A stretch of 64,000 bases of DNA from Nocardia paucivorans NBRC 100373 (GTDB taxonomy: Bacteria > Actinomycetota > Actinomycetes > Mycobacteriales > Mycobacteriaceae), in the NCBI RefSeq assembly GCF_000308675.1, contig NZ_BAGE01000041.1, forward strand, positions 434,001 through 498,000. The letters run 5' to 3'. A model generated the notes under the pieces. That model had not been told where the DNA came from. It saw only the letters and a list, made by a program, of their open reading frames with translations, and ran no database searches. This document shows positions 1 to 9,285 of the stretch, piece after piece (position 1 is the stretch's first letter; each line of letters opens with the position of its first letter). A program made the position numbers and the translations under genes.

Positions 1-69
1 TGCCGTATCGACGCTCGGCCGCCGACCCCCTATATGGCACGCGCACGCCGGGAGTGGAAGACTCGGGGT

Positions 70-510
70 ATGCAACAGCACGGCGACGCTCCGGACGCCG
101 ACAACAGGGCCGACCAGGTACGCCCGGATGTGACAGAGACCTCCCGACCGCACCGATCCCGTGGTTACTTCCCCGGTAACGACGCCAAACACCCGGTGTT
201 GATCACCGAGGCGGCACCGTCGCTGGACGACCAACGCCGCGCCCGGGTACGCCGCTACACCATCATCATGGCCTTCCGCATCCCGTGCCTGGTCCTGGCC
301 GCGATCGCCTACAGCACCTTCGGCAGCGGCCTGCTGGCCATCCTGATCATCCTCGCCTCCGTTCCCCTGCCCTGGATCGCGGTCCTGATCGCCAACGACC
401 GCCCACCACGGCGCAAGGACGAACCCAGCCGCTGGGATCGACCGCATCGAGCCGTCGAAGCGACCCCGCGCAATATCGTCGAGGGGAGCGCGAAGGACGG
501 GTCCGAATAG
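70..510 (+). CDS. DUF3099 domain-containing membrane protein
   Basis: A small protein of about 146 residues. The first ~65 residues are hydrophilic; then come two closely spaced hydrophobic segments (around FRIPCLVLAAIAYSTF and LLAILIILASVPLPWIAVLI) and a basic tail with PPRRKDEPSRWDRP. This layout fits the DUF3099 family of actinobacterial membrane proteins of unknown function. An in-frame ATG at 34 would add 12 residues; I prefer the ATG at 70 because GGAAG lies 10 bases before it, but the choice is not secure. It is followed by a 135-base gap and a methyltransferase on the same strand. Function unknown. Confidence 0.75.
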   Translation: MQQHGDAPDADNRADQVRPDVTETSRPHRSRGYFPGNDAKHPVLITEAAPSLDDQRRARVRRYTIIMAFRIPCLVLAAIAYSTFGSGLLAILIILASVPLPWIAVLIANDRPPRRKDEPSRWDRPHRAVEATPRNIVEGSAKDGSE

Positions 511-645
511 GCGTTCCAGCGCGCACGGACATCAAGTGAACGGGGCGAAGCCGAGAATTCGACCGCGCCGAAACCCGCCCGACCGGCGGGAATCGCCGCG
601 GGAGCCGAATCCCGACCATCTCGGTCACGGTGGCAGAGTAACCGT

Positions 646-2163
646 GTGCCCACGAACCGAACCACGACCGGCTCCCTGCTCACCGCCCTGTGCCCGGATC
701 TGCGGGCCGCGCTCATCCGAGTGGGATACGAGGCCGATACCCTGCTGGAGGCATTGGGACCGGAGATCCACGCCGCCCTGGGACGATCGGAACCCGTACC
801 GGTTCGCCGGGCCGCACGGGCCGCGGGTGAACTGGGCACCCTGATCCGATTGTTCCTGCTCGGCGACGCGCTGCCCGACCATCAGGTCGCGCCGGCTCTG
901 GCCCCGGTCGACCTCGAATCGGCGATCGCGGCGGGTCTGTTGGAGCGGGACGGATCGGATATTCGCGCGGCACTGGATCTGCGGCCGCTCGACGTCGGGG
1001 CGGGCACCCGCTGGATCCTGTCCGATCTCGACGACTCGATGCGCCCGCGCACCCTGGCCACCGAGCACGTCCTCGGTGTCGGGCACGCCTCGCTGTCGCT
1101 GTTGCGCGCAACCCCGACGCGGCCGGTGGGCTCGGTTCTCGATCTGGGCACCGGCTGCGGTGTCCAGGCGGTGCACGCCGCCTCCTATGCCGATCGGATC
1201 ACGGCAACCGATATCAATCCCCGCGCGCTGTGGCTGGCGGAGGCGACCGCCGCCCTCAACGAGATCGATGTGGAGCCGGCGCAGGGCCCCTGGTTCGAGC
1301 CGGTCGCCGGACGGCGTTTCGACCAGGTGGTGGCCAATCCGCCGTTCGTCGTCGGTCCGGCCCGGGTGGAGCACACCTATCGGGATTCGGGTCTGGCGCT
1401 CGACGGAGCGAGTGAACTGGTGATCTCTCGGGCGCCCGAGTTTCTCGCGCCCGGCGGGACCGCGGCCCTATTGGCGTCCTGGGTGCATCGGGACGGCGAG
1501 GACTGGCGCGCGCGGGTGTCCCGCTGGCTGCCCGCTCACGGTATCGACGCATGGGTGGTGCAGCGCGATATCGCCGATCCGGCACTCTATGTGGGCACCT
1601 GGCTGCGCGATGCCGGCATGGACCCGCGCACCGAGGACGCCGGCCGACGGGCCGACGAGTGGCTGACGGCCTTCGAACAGGCCGGGGTCGACGGGGTGGG
1701 GTTCGGGTTCGTCTATCTACGCGCCATCGAGGGACCCACCGAGCTGTTGGCCGAGGACCTCACCCACGGGTTCGACGATCCGCTCGGCGACGAGGCGATC
1801 GCCTATTTCGAACGGTCCGCCTGGTTGCGGACCGTCGCCGCCGACCCCGGTCTGGCCTGGTCGTCCCGGTATCGCGTCGAACCGGCGACCGCTCTGGAGC
1901 GGGTGTACCTGCCCGGATCCGACGGGTGGGCGCGGCAGGTCACGCGGCTCCATCGTGGGGATGGTCCACGCTGGCAGCACGAGGTGGATGAGACAACGGT
2001 CTCACTGTTGGCCGGAATGCGTCCGGACGGGCTGACGTTGTACGAACTACTCGAATTGCTGACGCTCGCCCACGGATCGGACGGTGTGCCGCAGGATCTC
2101 GCGACCGATGTGCTCGCGGTGGTCACAGGATTGGTACGACACGGGTTGATCCGGCCCGTATGA
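646..2163 (+). CDS. Class I SAM-dependent methyltransferase (HemK-like, NPPF motif)
   Basis: A 505-residue protein with a central Rossmann methyltransferase fold. Motif I (LDLGTGCGVQ) is near residue 165 and the catalytic NPPF motif (VANPPFVVG) near residue 230. NPPF/NPPY marks enzymes that methylate the amide or amino nitrogen of glutamine, adenine or guanine, so the substrate is probably RNA, DNA or a protein glutamine, but it cannot be told from sequence. A helical N-terminal region (~1-160) and a long C-terminal region flank the fold, making it much larger than PrmC. The start is the GTG at 646. It is upstream of sigB on the same strand but separated by 210 bases, so it is probably not in the sigB transcript. 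Confidence 0.85.
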   Translation: MPTNRTTTGSLLTALCPDLRAALIRVGYEADTLLEALGPEIHAALGRSEPVPVRRAARAAGELGTLIRLFLLGDALPDHQVAPALAPVDLESAIAAGLLERDGSDIRAALDLRPLDVGAGTRWILSDLDDSMRPRTLATEHVLGVGHASLSLLRATPTRPVGSVLDLGTGCGVQAVHAASYADRITATDINPRALWLAEATAALNEIDVEPAQGPWFEPVAGRRFDQVVANPPFVVGPARVEHTYRDSGLALDGASELVISRAPEFLAPGGTAALLASWVHRDGEDWRARVSRWLPAHGIDAWVVQRDIADPALYVGTWLRDAGMDPRTEDAGRRADEWLTAFEQAGVDGVGFGFVYLRAIEGPTELLAEDLTHGFDDPLGDEAIAYFERSAWLRTVAADPGLAWSSRYRVEPATALERVYLPGSDGWARQVTRLHRGDGPRWQHEVDETTVSLLAGMRPDGLTLYELLELLTLAHGSDGVPQDLATDVLAVVTGLVRHGLIRPV

Positions 2164-2311
2164 CCTCCTCTCCACCCGATTCGGGGCCGGGTCACCGACC
2201 CTCGGGTGTCACGTTCGGGTAACGCCGGCTCCGTCCAGCGTCGTTCTCAGGAACTTCTCAGAACCGGTCGGAGAAAACCGCAGTTCAGAGCGGTTTACTC
2301 CCACCCGCCGA

Positions 2312-2338
2312 GGGAACTTTCCCTATGTCGGGTCCGTT
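2312..2338 (+). promoter_or_regulatory. ECF-type (SigE/SigH-like) promoter of sigB
   Basis: GGGAAC at 2312-2317, an 18-base spacer, then GTT at 2336-2338. This matches the -35/-10 pattern known for actinobacterial SigE and SigH/SigR promoters (GGAAC-N17-19-GTT). It lies 36 bases before the sigB ATG, leaving room for a short leader and the ribosome site. In M. tuberculosis sigB is transcribed by SigE and SigH, so the element fits known biology. The same spacing recurs upstream of clgR in this window. Confidence 0.75.
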
Positions 2339-2373
2339 GTTCGGAGTGAGACACCACCGACAGGAGGCAAGTC

Positions 2374-3342
2374 ATGACAAGCCCCGCCACAACTCGTGTG
2401 CGCCCCAGCGATTCGGACCTCGACGCCCAGAGCCCCGCAGCCGACCTGGTACGCGTGTACCTCAATGGTATCGGCCGTACCGCGCTGCTCACGGCCGCCG
2501 ACGAGGTGGAGCTGGCCAAGCGCATCGAGGCGGGCCTCTACGCGCAACACCTGTTGGAGACCGGCAAGCGCCTGTCGGCAGCACGTAAGCGCGATCTCGC
2601 CGCCGTCGTCCGCGATGGGCAGATCGCCCGCTCGCATCTCCTGGAGGCCAATCTGCGTCTGGTCGTCTCGCTGGCCAAGCGTTACACCGGACGCGGTATG
2701 CCGCTGCTGGACCTGATCCAGGAGGGCAATCTCGGCCTCATCCGCGCGATGGAGAAGTTCGACTACACCAAGGGCTTCAAGTTCTCCACCTATGCCACCT
2801 GGTGGATCCGCCAGGCCATTACCCGCGGTATGGCCGATCAGAGCCGCACCATCCGGCTCCCGGTACACCTGGTGGAGCAGGTCAACAAGCTGGCGCGGAT
2901 CAAGCGTGAACTGCATCAGCAGCTCGGCCGCGAGGCCACCGACGAGGAACTGGCCGCCGAATCGGGGATTCCGGTGGAGAAGATCGCCGATCTGCTCGAC
3001 CACAGTCGCGATCCGGTGAGCCTGGATATGCCGGTCGGTAACGACGAAGAGGCACCGCTGGGCGATTTCATCGAGGACTCCGAGGCCACCTCGGCCGAGA
3101 GCGCCGTGATCGCCGGTCTGCTGCACCGCGATGTGCGCAATGTGCTCAATACCCTCGACGAGCGGGAACAGCAGGTCATCCGATTGCGCTATGGCCTCGA
3201 CGACGGTCAGCCGCGCACCCTCGACCAGATCGGCAAACTCTTCGGTCTATCCCGGGAGCGGGTGCGTCAGATCGAGCGCGAGGTCATGGCCAAGCTCCGC
3301 AAGGGCGAGCGCGCCGATCGTCTGCGCGCCTACGCCAGCTGA
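2374..3342 (+). CDS. sigB: RNA polymerase sigma factor SigB (group 2, principal-like)
   Basis: A 322-residue sigma-70 family factor. It has region 1.2 ([12 protein letters not shown]), region 2 with the highly conserved core-binding and -10 recognition helices ([33 protein letters not shown]), region 3, and a region 4.2 helix-turn-helix ([19 protein letters not shown]). It lacks the long acidic N-terminal extension of the housekeeping SigA, and length and position beside ideR match SigB of mycobacteria. SigB is the stationary-phase and general-stress sigma factor there. The ribosome site ACAGGAGGCAAGTC just before ATG 2374 is strong. A perfect 15-bp terminator follows the gene. Confidence 0.95.
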   Translation: MTSPATTRVRPSDSDLDAQSPAADLVRVYLNGIGRTALLTAADEVELAKRIEAGLYAQHLLETGKRLSAARKRDLAAVVRDGQIARSHLLEANLRLVVSLAKRYTGRGMPLLDLIQEGNLGLIRAMEKFDYTKGFKFSTYATWWIRQAITRGMADQSRTIRLPVHLVEQVNKLARIKRELHQQLGREATDEELAAESGIPVEKIADLLDHSRDPVSLDMPVGNDEEAPLGDFIEDSEATSAESAVIAGLLHRDVRNVLNTLDEREQQVIRLRYGLDDGQPRTLDQIGKLFGLSRERVRQIEREVMAKLRKGERADRLRAYAS

Positions 3343-3384
3343 TCGGCACACACTGCCACGGTGGCCATCGGGTCACCGCACTCC

Positions 3385-3426
3385 GACCGGAACCGTGCGG
3401 TTCCCTCATCGCGCACGGTTCCGGTC
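3385..3426. terminator. Bidirectional terminator between sigB and the Pat-like gene
   Basis: Perfect 15-bp inverted repeat: GACCGGAACCGTGCG (3385-3399), 12-base loop, CGCACGGTTCCGGTC (3412-3426). It sits between the 3' ends of two convergent genes. There is no clear T tract, as is common for actinobacterial terminators. Confidence 0.8.
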
Positions 3427-3457
3427 GACGTTTTCCCGACCCGACGACCGAGCACCG

Positions 3458-6130
3458 CTAGCCGAGACGACGCGGACCATTGTCGAACCGGCTCGGCTGT
3501 GGGCCGATGCGAGCCCGGGCATACAGAATCGCCGCGGTGTCCGGGGCGGCCAGAACCGGTTCGCAGGCCAGCTCCCGTAATTCCGGCAAATCGTCGAACA
3601 TGGCCGATATCCGCTGCGCCAACTCGATGAGAGCGTTCTTGTCCACCCGCGGACTGGCCGGTGTTCCGTTGAGCAACGGCGCGGCACGGGGCGCATCGAT
3701 CAGGGCGGCGGCCTCGTCCGGGGACAGCGGAAGCGCGCGGTAGGCGCGGTCGCCCAGTAGCTCGATGATCAATCCGGACAGACCGAATTCGATCACCGAA
3801 CCGAAGGCCGGGTCGTCTTGCACCTTCACCACACAGCCGACCCCCCTGGGCGCCATCCGCTGGATGTGCAGCAGCGGATCCCCGCAGAGTTCGGTCAGAT
3901 CGTGATAGGCCTGCCGGACCGCCTCCGGTCGCCACAGATCCAGCCGCACCCAGCTCAGGTCCGGCCGGCGTCGCCAGTTGTCGCTGGCCGCTTTGGCCGC
4001 GACCGGGTATCCGAGCTCCTCGGCGGCCTGCACCGCCTCCTCGGCATCGCGCACCGCCCGGAATTCCACCACCGATATGCCATAGCAGTCGAGCAGGATC
4101 ACGGTCTCCGTATCCGTCAACCGCCGGCCTTCCGGCGTGCCGGCCATCCACCGCGACACCAGTTCTCGGGCGTGCTCGGCATCGATACCGTCCGGGCGGG
4201 CCGTGGCCACGGGCGACATCGGTTTCTTCCGCCATTCGGCGTAGCGGTACACCCGGCCCAGAGCCCGCGCCGCCCGTTCCGGATCGGGATAGGAGGGGAT
4301 CGACCCGCGGCCCGCGGAATCCCGCTCCTTCCGCATGGTCAGCAGGTCGGGGATACCTTCCTCGGCGACGAACGTCGTCAATATCGGTTTCTCCGCGGCG
4401 AGATCCAACGCCTCCGCGGCCTGGATGGCCTCGGCGAATTCGGTCGACGGAACCGGCACCGGCGGCGCGAACACCACGATCAGCGCATCCACCTCGTCGG
4501 CGCGCAGGGCCGTGGCCACCGCCTCACGATAGGCCGATGGGGTGGCCTCCGGCCCCAGATCCACCGGCTCCCGAGCGACCAGCCCCTCGCTCCGGGCGGC
4601 GTCGACCGCCAACCAGTTCAATGCCGCACTATTGCCCACCACCGCCACCCGAGGCCCGCGCGGTAACGGTTGGTAACCCAGAAGAGCGGCGCAGTCGAAC
4701 ATCTCGGAGATCGTGTCCACCTGCACGATTCCCGCCTGGGCGAACAGATCCCGCACAACCGAGCGGTTCAGGTCGCCGTCCGGGCGACCACGTGTGGTGA
4801 GTCGCCCGGTGCTCACCGCCACAATGGGTTTGGACCGGGCCACCCGGCGCGCTATCCGGGAGAACTTGCGGGGATTACCGAAACTTTCCAGATACAGCAG
4901 GATCACATCCGTATCGGGGTCGGTATCCCAGTACTGCAACAGATCGTTACCGGAGACATCGGCACGGTTTCCGGCGGAGACGAAGGTCGACAGCCCCAGG
5001 TTCCGCGCGGCCGCCTCGGCGAGAATCGCCACTCCCAGTGGTCCGGACTGGCAGAAGAATCCGATCCGACCCCGTCCCGGTAGGACGGGCGCCAATGTCG
5101 CGTTCAATCCCACCGTCGGATCGGTATTCGCTATCCCCAGCGCGCTGGGCCCCACCACCCGCATTCCGTGGCCTCGGGCGGCGGCCACCAGCTCGGTCTC
5201 GGCCGCTCGGCCCGTCACCCCGGATTCGGCGAATCCGGCCGTCAACACGACCAGCCCCTTGACCCCTTTGGCCATGCAATCGTCGAGGACCGAACCGATG
5301 GCCTCGGCGGGAACCGCGACCACGGCCAGATCCACCTCGTCCGGTATCTCGCGAACCGTTGCGTAGGCACGCACACCGCGCACCGAGCGGCGATTCGGAT
5401 TCACCGGGAACACCGGCCCCTGGTATGTCCCGGACAGCAGATTGGCCAATACCGCTCCACCCACTCGACTCGTATCGGGTGTCGCCCCGATCACCGCCAC
5501 CGAACCGGGCGCGAGCAGATTCCCGACGCTGCGCGCCTCCGAGGCGCGTTCCCGCGCGTCCCGCACCGACAGCAGGGCCTCGGTGGGGTCGATGGCGAAC
5601 TCCAGATGCAGGACCGACCCGTCCCGGCTGCGTTCGACCTGGTAGCCGGCATCCCGGAAGACGGTGACCATAACGGTGTTCTCCGCCAACACCTCGGCGA
5701 CGAATTTCTCGATCCGGTTCTCTGCGGCGGCGCCGGCCAGATGTTCGAGCAGAATCGATCCCAGTCCCCGTCCCTGATGCTCGTCGGCCACCACGAACGC
5801 CACCTCGGCGGCCCGGGGTCCGGGACGATCGAGCAATTCGTACCGGCCGACGGCGATGATCGACCCGCCCAATACGATCACCAACCCCACCCGGTCGCGA
5901 TGATCGACATGGGTGGAGCGATACAGCTCCTTGGGCGAGATCCGCGGATACGGCCCGAAGTAGCGCAGGTAGCGGGAACGTTCGGAGAGCGAGGTGTGGA
6001 ATCGTTGCAGTTCCTCGGCGTCGTCCGGGGTTATCGGCCGCAACCGCACCACACCACCATCGGAGGCCAGCACATCGGCGAACCAGTGCTGCGGCGGCGG
6101 GACGGCGTCCGAATCCTCGAGATCAGTCAC
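3458..6130 (-). CDS. GNAT acetyltransferase / NDP-forming acyl-CoA ligase fusion (Pat-like)
   Basis: An 890-residue two-part protein. A GNAT acetyltransferase domain occupies about residues 15-190, including the acetyl-CoA loop EHQGRGLGSILLEHL. After it come a CoA-binding Rossmann domain (SVAVIGATPDTSRVGG, ~210-330), a succinyl-CoA-synthetase-like region, and a C-terminal ATP-grasp domain (~670-880). This is the layout of bacterial Pat/AcuA-type lysine acetyltransferases that modify acyl-CoA synthetases; the ligase half usually senses acyl-CoA. The frame is open to 6286, but the GTG at 6130 is the likely start: GGAGG stands just before it and it overlaps the end of acuC by 8 bases, suggesting translational coupling. 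Its substrate proteins are not visible here. Confidence 0.88.
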   Translation of the reverse strand: MTDLEDSDAVPPPQHWFADVLASDGGVVRLRPITPDDAEELQRFHTSLSERSRYLRYFGPYPRISPKELYRSTHVDHRDRVGLVIVLGGSIIAVGRYELLDRPGPRAAEVAFVVADEHQGRGLGSILLEHLAGAAAENRIEKFVAEVLAENTVMVTVFRDAGYQVERSRDGSVLHLEFAIDPTEALLSVRDARERASEARSVGNLLAPGSVAVIGATPDTSRVGGAVLANLLSGTYQGPVFPVNPNRRSVRGVRAYATVREIPDEVDLAVVAVPAEAIGSVLDDCMAKGVKGLVVLTAGFAESGVTGRAAETELVAAARGHGMRVVGPSALGIANTDPTVGLNATLAPVLPGRGRIGFFCQSGPLGVAILAEAAARNLGLSTFVSAGNRADVSGNDLLQYWDTDPDTDVILLYLESFGNPRKFSRIARRVARSKPIVAVSTGRLTTRGRPDGDLNRSVVRDLFAQAGIVQVDTISEMFDCAALLGYQPLPRGPRVAVVGNSAALNWLAVDAARSEGLVAREPVDLGPEATPSAYREAVATALRADEVDALIVVFAPPVPVPSTEFAEAIQAAEALDLAAEKPILTTFVAEEGIPDLLTMRKERDSAGRGSIPSYPDPERAARALGRVYRYAEWRKKPMSPVATARPDGIDAEHARELVSRWMAGTPEGRRLTDTETVILLDCYGISVVEFRAVRDAEEAVQAAEELGYPVAAKAASDNWRRRPDLSWVRLDLWRPEAVRQAYHDLTELCGDPLLHIQRMAPRGVGCVVKVQDDPAFGSVIEFGLSGLIIELLGDRAYRALPLSPDEAAALIDAPRAAPLLNGTPASPRVDKNALIELAQRISAMFDDLPELRELACEPVLAAPDTAAILYARARIGPQPSRFDNGPRRLG

Positions 6131-7385
6131 GGGGATCCTCCGGGTCCAGGCCGAGCGCGCCGAAACACGCCCGGCGGGTGGCCAGCACCGCTCGGTCCAT
6201 GGCGTGCTGGGCTCGATCGAAATGTGGGTTGCCGGTGTCGACGGCGCCCCCGGGACCGTCCCACCGACGAAACGAGATATCGGCACCGTCTCCCATCGTC
6301 TCCGGCGGACGCACCCGAGGGACCTCCGCGGTCACCAGATCGATCCAGTCCTGCGGTATCGGTGTCGCCGGGTCCACCGTACGGTCCAGAGCGGTGGCCA
6401 GCAGATGGGTCCAGGCCCGGGGCACCACCCGGACCAGGCCGTAACCACCGCCCCCGACCGCCAGCCACCGTCCTTCGGCATAGCGGTCGGCGAGATCCCG
6501 CATGGCCGCGAACGCCGCCCGCTGACAATCGACACTGAGTTCCAGGTCCGCCAGCGGGTCCTCCCGATGAGTGTCCACACCGCACTGGCTGATCACGATC
6601 TGGGGCCGGAAGGCCGCGACCGCACTCGGCACAACCGCGTGAAAACCTCGGAGCCACTGGGCATCTCGGGTACCGGGCAGCACCGGTAGATTGATCGCCG
6701 TCCCCTCCCCCGCACCGCTGCCGGTCTCCTCCGGCCAACCGGTGTTGGGCCACAGGGTCGCCGGATGCTGGTGAATCGAGAGCGTCAACACCCGTGGATC
6801 ACCGTAGAAGGCGTGCTGTACACCGTCACCGTGGTGCACGTCGATATCGATATAGGCGATCCGGTCGAACCCCTGCTCGAGCAACCACGATATGGCCACC
6901 GCCACATCGTTGTACACGCAGAACCCCGCCGCGGCGGCCGGCATGGCGTGATGCATACCGCCGCCGATGCTCACCGCTCGTCGGCTGCGTCCGGTGGCGA
7001 TCGCCTCGGCCGCTGCGAGCGTGCCGCCGACGATCACCGAGGCCGCCTCGTGCATACCGGGGAAGACCGGGTTGTCCACCGAGCCGAGCCCGTATCGCGA
7101 GACCTCGGCGAGCTCCGTATCGGGTGTATCGGTCACCTGCCGGACCGCATCGATGTAGTCGGCGCTGTGGATGCGCAACAGGTCGGCGGCGCCGGCCGGG
7201 TCGGGCGACAGCAGCTCGACACCGTCGAGCACACCCAAGGTGCGGGCCAGCTCCATGGTGTACCGCAGCCGGGCCGGTTTCATCGGATGCTCCAGCGTCC
7301 ACGTATAGGACAGGAAGCGATCGGTCCATACGACGGTGCTCCCGGATTCGGAGGCATCGATCGCCTCGGATGCTGCGGTGGCCAT
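6123..7385 (-). CDS. acuC: AcuC-like acetoin utilization protein, class I HDAC-fold deacetylase
   Basis: About 420 residues of the arginase/deacetylase fold. Zinc and catalytic motifs are intact: the His pair in GGGMHHAMP, the zinc ligands in YIDIDVHHGDGVQHAFY, and GGGGYG near the C-terminus. Members remove acetyl groups from lysines, for example of acetyl-CoA synthetase. Its 3' end overlaps the Pat-like gene by 8 bases, so writer and eraser of the same modification are probably made together, as in acuABC-type loci. An in-frame GTG at 7424 would give 433 residues; I chose the ATG at 7385, but neither has a convincing ribosome site. Confidence 0.88.
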   Translation of the reverse strand: MATAASEAIDASESGSTVVWTDRFLSYTWTLEHPMKPARLRYTMELARTLGVLDGVELLSPDPAGAADLLRIHSADYIDAVRQVTDTPDTELAEVSRYGLGSVDNPVFPGMHEAASVIVGGTLAAAEAIATGRSRRAVSIGGGMHHAMPAAAAGFCVYNDVAVAISWLLEQGFDRIAYIDIDVHHGDGVQHAFYGDPRVLTLSIHQHPATLWPNTGWPEETGSGAGEGTAINLPVLPGTRDAQWLRGFHAVVPSAVAAFRPQIVISQCGVDTHREDPLADLELSVDCQRAAFAAMRDLADRYAEGRWLAVGGGGYGLVRVVPRAWTHLLATALDRTVDPATPIPQDWIDLVTAEVPRVRPPETMGDGADISFRRWDGPGGAVDTGNPHFDRAQHAMDRAVLATRRACFGALGLDPEDPRD

Positions 7386-7567
7386 GCTCGCAACGCTAGC
7401 GGGAAGGTAGAGGACCCGTCCCACGTTGTCATGCAGTAGAAATACTGGTATGTGCTAACGCGGCGGCAGGCCGCGCGCCGACAAGATTTCCCACGGGCAA
7501 CGCGACACGCTCCGAGAATCGGAGAGGGTGCCGCGTGGGTAGAATTCGGGCCGACGAAGGGGTAACA

Positions 7568-8254
7568 GTGAAGGACCTGGTCGATACCACGGAGATGTAT
7601 CTCCGAACCATCTACGACCTCGAAGAAGAGGGCGTGGTGCCCCTGCGCGCCCGAATCGCGGAGCGCCTCGAGCAGAGCGGGCCGACCGTGAGCCAGACAG
7701 TGGCACGGATGGAACGGGACGGATTGCTGCTGGTCGCCGGTGACCGGCATCTCGAACTGACCGAGAAAGGGCGCAGCATGGCGGTGGCCGTGATGCGCAA
7801 GCATCGGCTCGCCGAGCGCCTGCTCGTCGACATCATCGGGCTGGACTGGCAGAACGTCCATGCCGAGGCGTGTCGCTGGGAGCATGTGATGAGCGAGGAG
7901 GTCGAGCGCCGGCTCGTCGAGGTGCTCAACCATCCCACCACCTCCCCCTATGGCAACCCCATCCCCGGCCTGGACGAATTGGGCATCATGCCGCCCGAGT
8001 CGCAGGAGGAGAAGCTGGTCCGCCTGTCCGAGCTGCCGCAGGGACAACCGAACGCGGTGGTGGTGCGCCGATTGGCGGAGCACATCCAGACCGATCCGGC
8101 GGTTATCGGCCGGTTGCGCGAGGCAGGTGTGGTTCCCGATGCCCGGGTCACGGTGGAGAGCAAACCGGGGACGGTGGTGATCACGGTCCCCGGCCACGAG
8201 GGCTTCGAACTGCCCGTGGAGATGGCCCACGCCGTCCAGGTGAAGATGGCCTGA
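7568..8254 (+). CDS. ideR: Iron-dependent transcriptional repressor IdeR (DtxR family)
   Basis: A 228-residue DtxR/IdeR protein, nearly collinear with M. tuberculosis IdeR. It has a winged helix-turn-helix (PLRARIAERLEQSGPTVSQT), a dimerisation domain with the metal ligands Met10, His79, Glu83, His98, Cys102, Glu105 and His106 (within HAEACRWEHVM), and a C-terminal SH3-like domain. With Fe2+ it represses siderophore genes and activates iron storage. The GTG at 7568 (after GAAGGGG) aligns with the known N-terminus VDTTEMYL; the earlier in-frame start at 7535 adds 11 unconserved residues. I saw no clear iron box near it. galE follows 3 bases after the stop codon. Confidence 0.95.
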   Translation: MKDLVDTTEMYLRTIYDLEEEGVVPLRARIAERLEQSGPTVSQTVARMERDGLLLVAGDRHLELTEKGRSMAVAVMRKHRLAERLLVDIIGLDWQNVHAEACRWEHVMSEEVERRLVEVLNHPTTSPYGNPIPGLDELGIMPPESQEEKLVRLSELPQGQPNAVVVRRLAEHIQTDPAVIGRLREAGVVPDARVTVESKPGTVVITVPGHEGFELPVEMAHAVQVKMA

Positions 8255-8257
8255 CGA

Positions 8258-9238
8258 ATGAAGCTTCTGGTTACCGGCGGAGCCGGGTATGTCGGCGGGG
8301 TCTGCGCGTATGTGCTGTTGGAACAGGGACACGAGGTGGTGGTCGTCGACGACCTGTCGACGGGCAATGCCGATGGTGTGCCGCAGGGGGCGCGATTCGT
8401 CGAGGGAGATGTAGCGCGGGAGGGGGCCGCGCTGCTGCGCGCCGAGCGTTTCGACGGAGTACTGCATTTCGCGGCGCAGTCGCTGGTCGGCGAATCGGTG
8501 CAGCAGCCGGAGAAGTACTGGCACGGCAATGTGGTGAAAACTCTCGCGCTGCTGGACGCCATGCGAGAAACGGATACCCGCCGCCTGGTGTTCTCCTCGA
8601 CCGCGGCGGTATACGGCGAACCCGAACAGGTTCCCATCACCGAGGATGCGCCGACCCGACCGACCAATCCGTACGGCGCCTCGAAGTTGGCGATCGACCA
8701 TGCGATCACCTCGTATGCGATCGCCCACGGTGTGGCGGGAACCAGTCTGCGCTATTTCAATGTGGCCGGCGCCTACGCGGGCCTCGGCGAGAACCGGGTG
8801 GTGGAAACCCATCTCATACCGCTGGTATTGCAGGTGGCCGCCGGACATCGGGACTCCATCTCGGTTTTCGGCACCGATTGGCCGACCCCGGACGGCACGG
8901 CGATCCGCGACTACATCCACATCCTGGATCTGGCCCAGGCGCATCTGTTGGCCCTGGACAGTGCCGAACCGGGTGTCCATCGCATATTCAATCTCGGTAG
9001 CGGTACGGGTTTCTCGGTGCGCGAGGTGATCTCGGCCTGCGCTCGAGTGACCGGCCGTCCCATCAATGCCGTGGACGCTCCGCGGCGAGCCGGCGATCCG
9101 GCGGTACTCATCGCGTCGAGCGACCGCGCCATCGCCGAGCTCGGCTGGCAACCGAAACACAACGATCTCGACGAGATCGTCGCCGACGCCTGGAAATACC
9201 TGACGGGTCTCGGCGCGCGCGCCCACAGCGCCCGCTAG
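8258..9238 (+). CDS. galE: UDP-glucose 4-epimerase
   Basis: A 326-residue extended short-chain dehydrogenase. The NAD-binding TGGAGYVGG is at the N-terminus, catalytic Ser/Tyr/Lys lie in FSSTAAVYG and NPYGASK, and the sugar-binding region follows. It interconverts UDP-glucose and UDP-galactose, supplying UDP-Gal for arabinogalactan and other cell-wall glycans. The ATG comes 3 bases after the ideR stop, so the two genes are probably co-transcribed. A strong hairpin follows. Other UDP-sugar epimerase specificities are possible within the family, but GalE is the best reading. Confidence 0.88.
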   Translation: MKLLVTGGAGYVGGVCAYVLLEQGHEVVVVDDLSTGNADGVPQGARFVEGDVAREGAALLRAERFDGVLHFAAQSLVGESVQQPEKYWHGNVVKTLALLDAMRETDTRRLVFSSTAAVYGEPEQVPITEDAPTRPTNPYGASKLAIDHAITSYAIAHGVAGTSLRYFNVAGAYAGLGENRVVETHLIPLVLQVAAGHRDSISVFGTDWPTPDGTAIRDYIHILDLAQAHLLALDSAEPGVHRIFNLGSGTGFSVREVISACARVTGRPINAVDAPRRAGDPAVLIASSDRAIAELGWQPKHNDLDEIVADAWKYLTGLGARAHSAR

Positions 9239-9258
9239 TATCGCCGCCTCACACCGCC

Positions 9259-9285
9259 GGGCCCGAACGATCATTGTTCGGGCCC
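9259..9285. terminator. Bidirectional terminator between galE and the DUF4192 gene
   Basis: Perfect 10-bp GC-rich inverted repeat: GGGCCCGAAC (9259-9268), 7-base loop, GTTCGGGCCC (9276-9285). It separates convergent genes. Its right arm lies inside the last codons of the DUF4192 gene, which ends at 9271. Confidence 0.8.

Noticed and set aside
7386..7567. Iron box for IdeR autoregulation
   Set aside because: No sequence close to the IdeR consensus palindrome was seen between acuC and ideR.
7280..9274. Long minus-strand open frame opposite ideR and galE
   Set aside because: Antisense frame caused by high GC; no family resemblance, and the + strand genes are certain.
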